A program made the translations under genes and the position numbers. From Gonocerus acuteangulatus (Eukaryota > Arthropoda > Insecta > Hemiptera > Coreidae): a stretch of DNA of 64,000 nt. Location of the stretch: contig OX328124.1 of NCBI GenBank assembly GCA_946811695.1, positions 26,104,626 through 26,168,625 of the forward strand, written 5' to 3'. Positions 61,826-64,000 of this stretch are shown one piece after another; positions within the stretch are counted from its first letter, which is position 1; every line of letters starts with the position of its first letter. A model generated the notes under the pieces. It saw only the letters and a list, made by a program, of their open reading frames with translations, did not search any database and had not been told where the DNA came from.

Positions 61826-61842
61826 TACATACACACACACGT
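61744..61842. repeat. (TA)n(CA)n microsatellite
   Basis: TA repeats with TACATA and TGTATA interruptions, then a short CACACA run. Confidence 0.93.
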
Positions 61843-62175
61843 CTAAAAATAGTCATTGCTGGTGAATCCTGTACATAAATATAATGTATTTTTTTTTTTT
61901 TTAAATATAACATGATTGTTTTACAGTCAAAATAATAAGCAATCCTTTTAAAATAGTTCCAATGTGCTAGAAAGGAAAAAAAAATGTCATCCAAAGATTT
62001 TCAACTGAATGGATTTATAAGGCGTTTAGAAAGTGTGTGTGTGTGTGTGTGTGTGTGTATGCATGTAATATTTTAAAAAAAAAAAATCAAAAAATACATT
62101 ATATTTATGTAATGGAATCATCAGCCATGGCTCTTATTCGTTTTTTCGTTTCGAGTATTTTCCGTTGTGTTAACT
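61843..62175. other. unassigned DNA with (GT)n
   Basis: Contains (GT)n at 62033-62058. The segments around 61869-61910 and 62085-62125 are both ATGTA/ATAATGTAT-like. Otherwise nothing recognised. Confidence 0.4.
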
Positions 62176-62278
<103 letters not shown>

Positions 62279-62282
62279 TCAC

Positions 62283-62557
62283 GTGTATGTCTGTCTGTAT
62301 TTTTGTTCCTTTTAAAAATCTACACCGTTTGACCGATTTTGGCAAAACTTGACACACTGGTAGGGGTTGGTCCGGGGATTGTCTTAGGTTAGGTCAAAAT
62401 AGTCTAGGACTCACTGTTCGGAGTTCACGCGTTCGAAACTGTGAACCCAAACAGTTATAAATTTGCGTTATTAGATTTTAATATTACTTATTTGGTTCAT
62501 AATTTATTTCTAGATGCCGAAAGTAGGTGCAGCATGGCACGCCGGGTGACAGCTAGT
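62283..62557 (+). mobile_element. Helitron-like 3' end fragment with 14 kb-type unit
   Basis: GTCTGTCTGTATTTTTGTTC, CCGTTTGACCGATTTTGGCA and TTAGGTTAGGTCAAAAT match the reverse complement of the 125 bp units at 14041-14450. The end GCACGCCGGGTGACAGCTAG then T (about 62539-62558) has the CTAG|T ending seen in family H and common in arthropod Helitron-like repeats. Confidence 0.55.
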
Positions 62558-62675
62558 TTAAATTAAAAACATACAGCATGACTATGTCAGTGGAGTTCAG
62601 CAATTAATTTGAATTTAATTTAATCATAAGGTCTTTATGAAGAGAAGATAAATAATCAGTGATCGTTATTCTATA

Positions 62676-62677
<2 letters not shown>

Positions 62678-62732
<55 letters not shown>
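62678..62732. repeat. (TA)n microsatellite
   Basis: TA repeat that forms the left flank of the pogo-like element. The element probably inserted at a TA within it. Confidence 0.93.
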
Positions 62733-62735
<3 letters not shown>

Positions 62736-62920
62736 GAAGGTGTTGTACCTTTGACCACACTGCTTAATTGAATTTCTTTTGGCTTAAAAATTAAAGCTAA
62801 ATTAATTTTTTTTTATTTCATTGTAATTAGTACTATATTGCTTACCATATTTAATTTTTTCAAGGTTCTACCTTTACATTTAATATTTTTTATTAATTTT
62901 TAAAAAAAATAATCGTACAG

Positions 62921-62957
62921 TGGTCAAAGGTACAACTACATGTTGTACCTTTGACCA
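62921..62957. repeat. perfect 16 bp-arm palindrome of the terminal motif
   Basis: TGGTCAAAGGTACAAC, loop TACAT, then GTTGTACCTTTGACCA. These are two head-to-head copies of the transposon's terminal motif. Confidence 0.85.
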
Positions 62958-63343
62958 TGGGGTGTTGTACTTCTGACCACGTAAAAACAACACAGCAGTG
63001 CAGAAAAAAAATGTATTCAGTAATATTGTAATTAATTGTAAGTTTAATAAATATAGGACCAGGATGTAAGTATAATAAAAAAGCTATTATTGATATTATG
63101 TTATGCTTAATATGCTGAAAATCCAGTCCAATCGATAAACGTGCTAACTGTCAAGGAGATCCACTAGCAATACTAGGGTATGGAAGTTTAGCCATATGTC
63201 TTCAACATCAATATCATACAAATTTTGATATTCTCTCGTAAATTTGTCACTTAAAGTGTGTTTTTTTCAAATATTGGATCTTAGACATTGGACATTTAAT
63301 ACCACAAATCTCTGAGACTAAATATGTAATAGTATTTTTACTT

Positions 63344-63513
63344 GCCAACGGCCATAGCCACGTTGAATACACCGGTTCCCATAGATCACCGAAGTTAAGC
63401 AAGGTCGGGCGTGGTCAGTACCTGAATGGGTGACCGACCACGTGCTGTTGGCATTATAAAAGGGCGGCAACCTATAGATAGCCCGGCGCTAATGGCCAAG
63501 ATGTAGATGCGCC

Positions 63514-63567
<54 letters not shown>
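63344..63567 (+). mobile_element. 5S-rRNA-derived SINE, copy 2, with perfect TSD
   Basis: 5S-like head 63344-63452: GCCAACGGCCATAGCCACGT, GATCACCGAAGTTAAGCAAG, then a box-C region GGTCAGTACCTGAATGGGTG and ACC, ending GTTGGC. The head lacks about 11 bases of normal 5S near its 3' stem. It is followed by CATTATAAAAGGGCGGCAAC, tail CGGCGCTAATGGCCAAGATG then TAGATGCGCCG, and about 50 A. AGTATTTTTACTT flanks both sides exactly (63331-63343 and 63568-63580). The perfect 13 bp TSD and long poly(A) indicate a recent insertion into the pogo-like element. Confidence 0.93.
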
Positions 63568-63571
<4 letters not shown>

Positions 63572-63640
63572 TTTTTACTTTTATTTTTAACAAGTATAAA
63601 ATTTCATTTTTCCAAATCATATTTTTCAAATAGTTAATGG

Positions 63641-64000
63641 TCATCGACATAACTCATAACATTCATCAGACGAATCAACGTCACTTTCTCTTGAAGAAAT
63701 TTCGGTGTCAGTATCAGAATCTGTCATTAGAATAATTTTTTTTTCTAATGACCACTTTTTTAGGAAGGGGTTTATTTGTTTGTGGTTTCTTACGTTCAGG
63801 GTGGTGCTTTCGTTCTTTTTTTCACCTTCAATAATTAGCTTTTCAGGAATATCTGTCAGGATATGAGGTTTCCCTTTAGGCCGGCTCCTATTTGGCATTT
63901 TCCTTGTCTACGCTTTTCGGTGAGGTCTTACGACTTCAGGTGGAACTATAAGGAGCGATAGGTTCGAACTGCTACACTGGAGATTGCTAAAGTCAGTTTG
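63641..64000 (-). pseudogene. pogo/Tigger-like transposase, C-terminal part
   Basis: The minus strand reads PPEVVRPHRKA, a stop codon (about 63912), then TRKMPNRSRPKGKPHILTDI and PEKLIIEGEKK. It ends DSSDECYELCR and a stop at 63641-63643. The pattern I-P-E-x-hydrophobic-P-x-x-KA, then a basic R/K/G stretch and ILTDTPEK, is typical of the region after the DDE domain in pogo-superfamily (Tigger/jerky-like) transposases of arthropods. The DDE domain would lie beyond 64000. The internal stop makes this copy inactive. A C-terminal Cys-rich finger, common in relatives, appears to be cut short. Confidence 0.7.

Larger units (their letters stand above)
62733..64000 (-). mobile_element. pogo/Tigger-like DNA transposon, cut by the window edge
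   Basis: Begins GGGGAAGGTGTTGTACCTTT directly after TA. The 16 bp motif GTTGTACCTTTGACCA recurs at 62742, 62921 (reversed), 62942 and, with two changes, 62964, which fits transposase-binding repeats. The C-terminal part of a pogo-type transposase lies on the minus strand at 63641-64000. A 5S-derived SINE (63344-63567) has inserted between. The other terminus lies beyond the window. Confidence 0.7.

Overview
This window looks like non-coding, repeat-rich nuclear DNA from an arthropod, probably an insect. A hemipteran is my weak guess. The base composition is AT-rich, dozens of (TA)n tracts are scattered through it, there is no bacterial-style gene packing, and I found no intact host gene. Every protein-like signal I could recognise belongs to a transposable element: PIF/Harbinger transposase fragments (9482-9667, 36300-36547), Jockey-type LINE remnants (16020-16482, 39269-39952, 40083-41205), an RTE-like reverse transcriptase C-terminus (28415-28779) and a pogo/Tigger-like transposase C-terminus (63641-64000). 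The window is best read as a stack of nested insertions, many with target site duplications (TSDs) that can be read by eye.

Layout. 0-10 kb: a tRNA-type SINE, a piggyBac-like MITE (876-1446), a 1.2 kb foldback element (2584-3778), a 63 bp minisatellite, a TA-flanked MITE (4265-4472), a small inverted-arm retro-insertion with a 13 bp TSD (8041-8291), and a 640 bp Harbinger deletion derivative (9192-9831). 10-25 kb: the first copy of a roughly 0.8-1 kb Helitron-like family (10567-11532), a 125 bp tandem repeat, a Jockey 3' end, a Helentron-like copy carrying a 182 bp near-perfect palindrome (17325-17698), a mariner-type MITE and a hAT-type MITE. 25.6-27.5 kb: a 53 bp satellite. 28-34 kb: RTE remnant, another Helitron-like copy, small MITEs and a 5S-rRNA-derived SINE (33992-34189). 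34.2-36.8 kb: a Harbinger element (TTA TSD) split by a Helentron-like element. 37.6-45 kb: (TC)n, a foldback element carrying a TSD-flanked insertion, and Jockey fragments, one split by a Harbinger MITE whose removal restores the frame. 45-57 kb: several copies of one Helentron-like family, a GC-rich MITE, and a MITE split by a Helentron-like element. 57-64 kb: more Helitron-like copies, three SINE-type insertions, and a pogo-like element interrupted by a fresh 5S-derived SINE with a perfect 13 bp TSD.

The most interesting structure lies in three places. First, two Helentron-like families share a nearly fixed 5' end, while their sub-terminal inverted repeat and 3' hairpin change together from family to family. 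Second, a 5S-rRNA-headed SINE and a tRNA-headed SINE carry the same 3' tail. Third, three small insertions share a CTGANGA/stem/(G/A)AAA core that resembles a decayed hammerhead ribozyme; two of them are long inverted repeats with 12-13 bp TSDs. All identities were read by eye without database search. Boundaries supported by TSDs are good to a base or two; the others are approximate.
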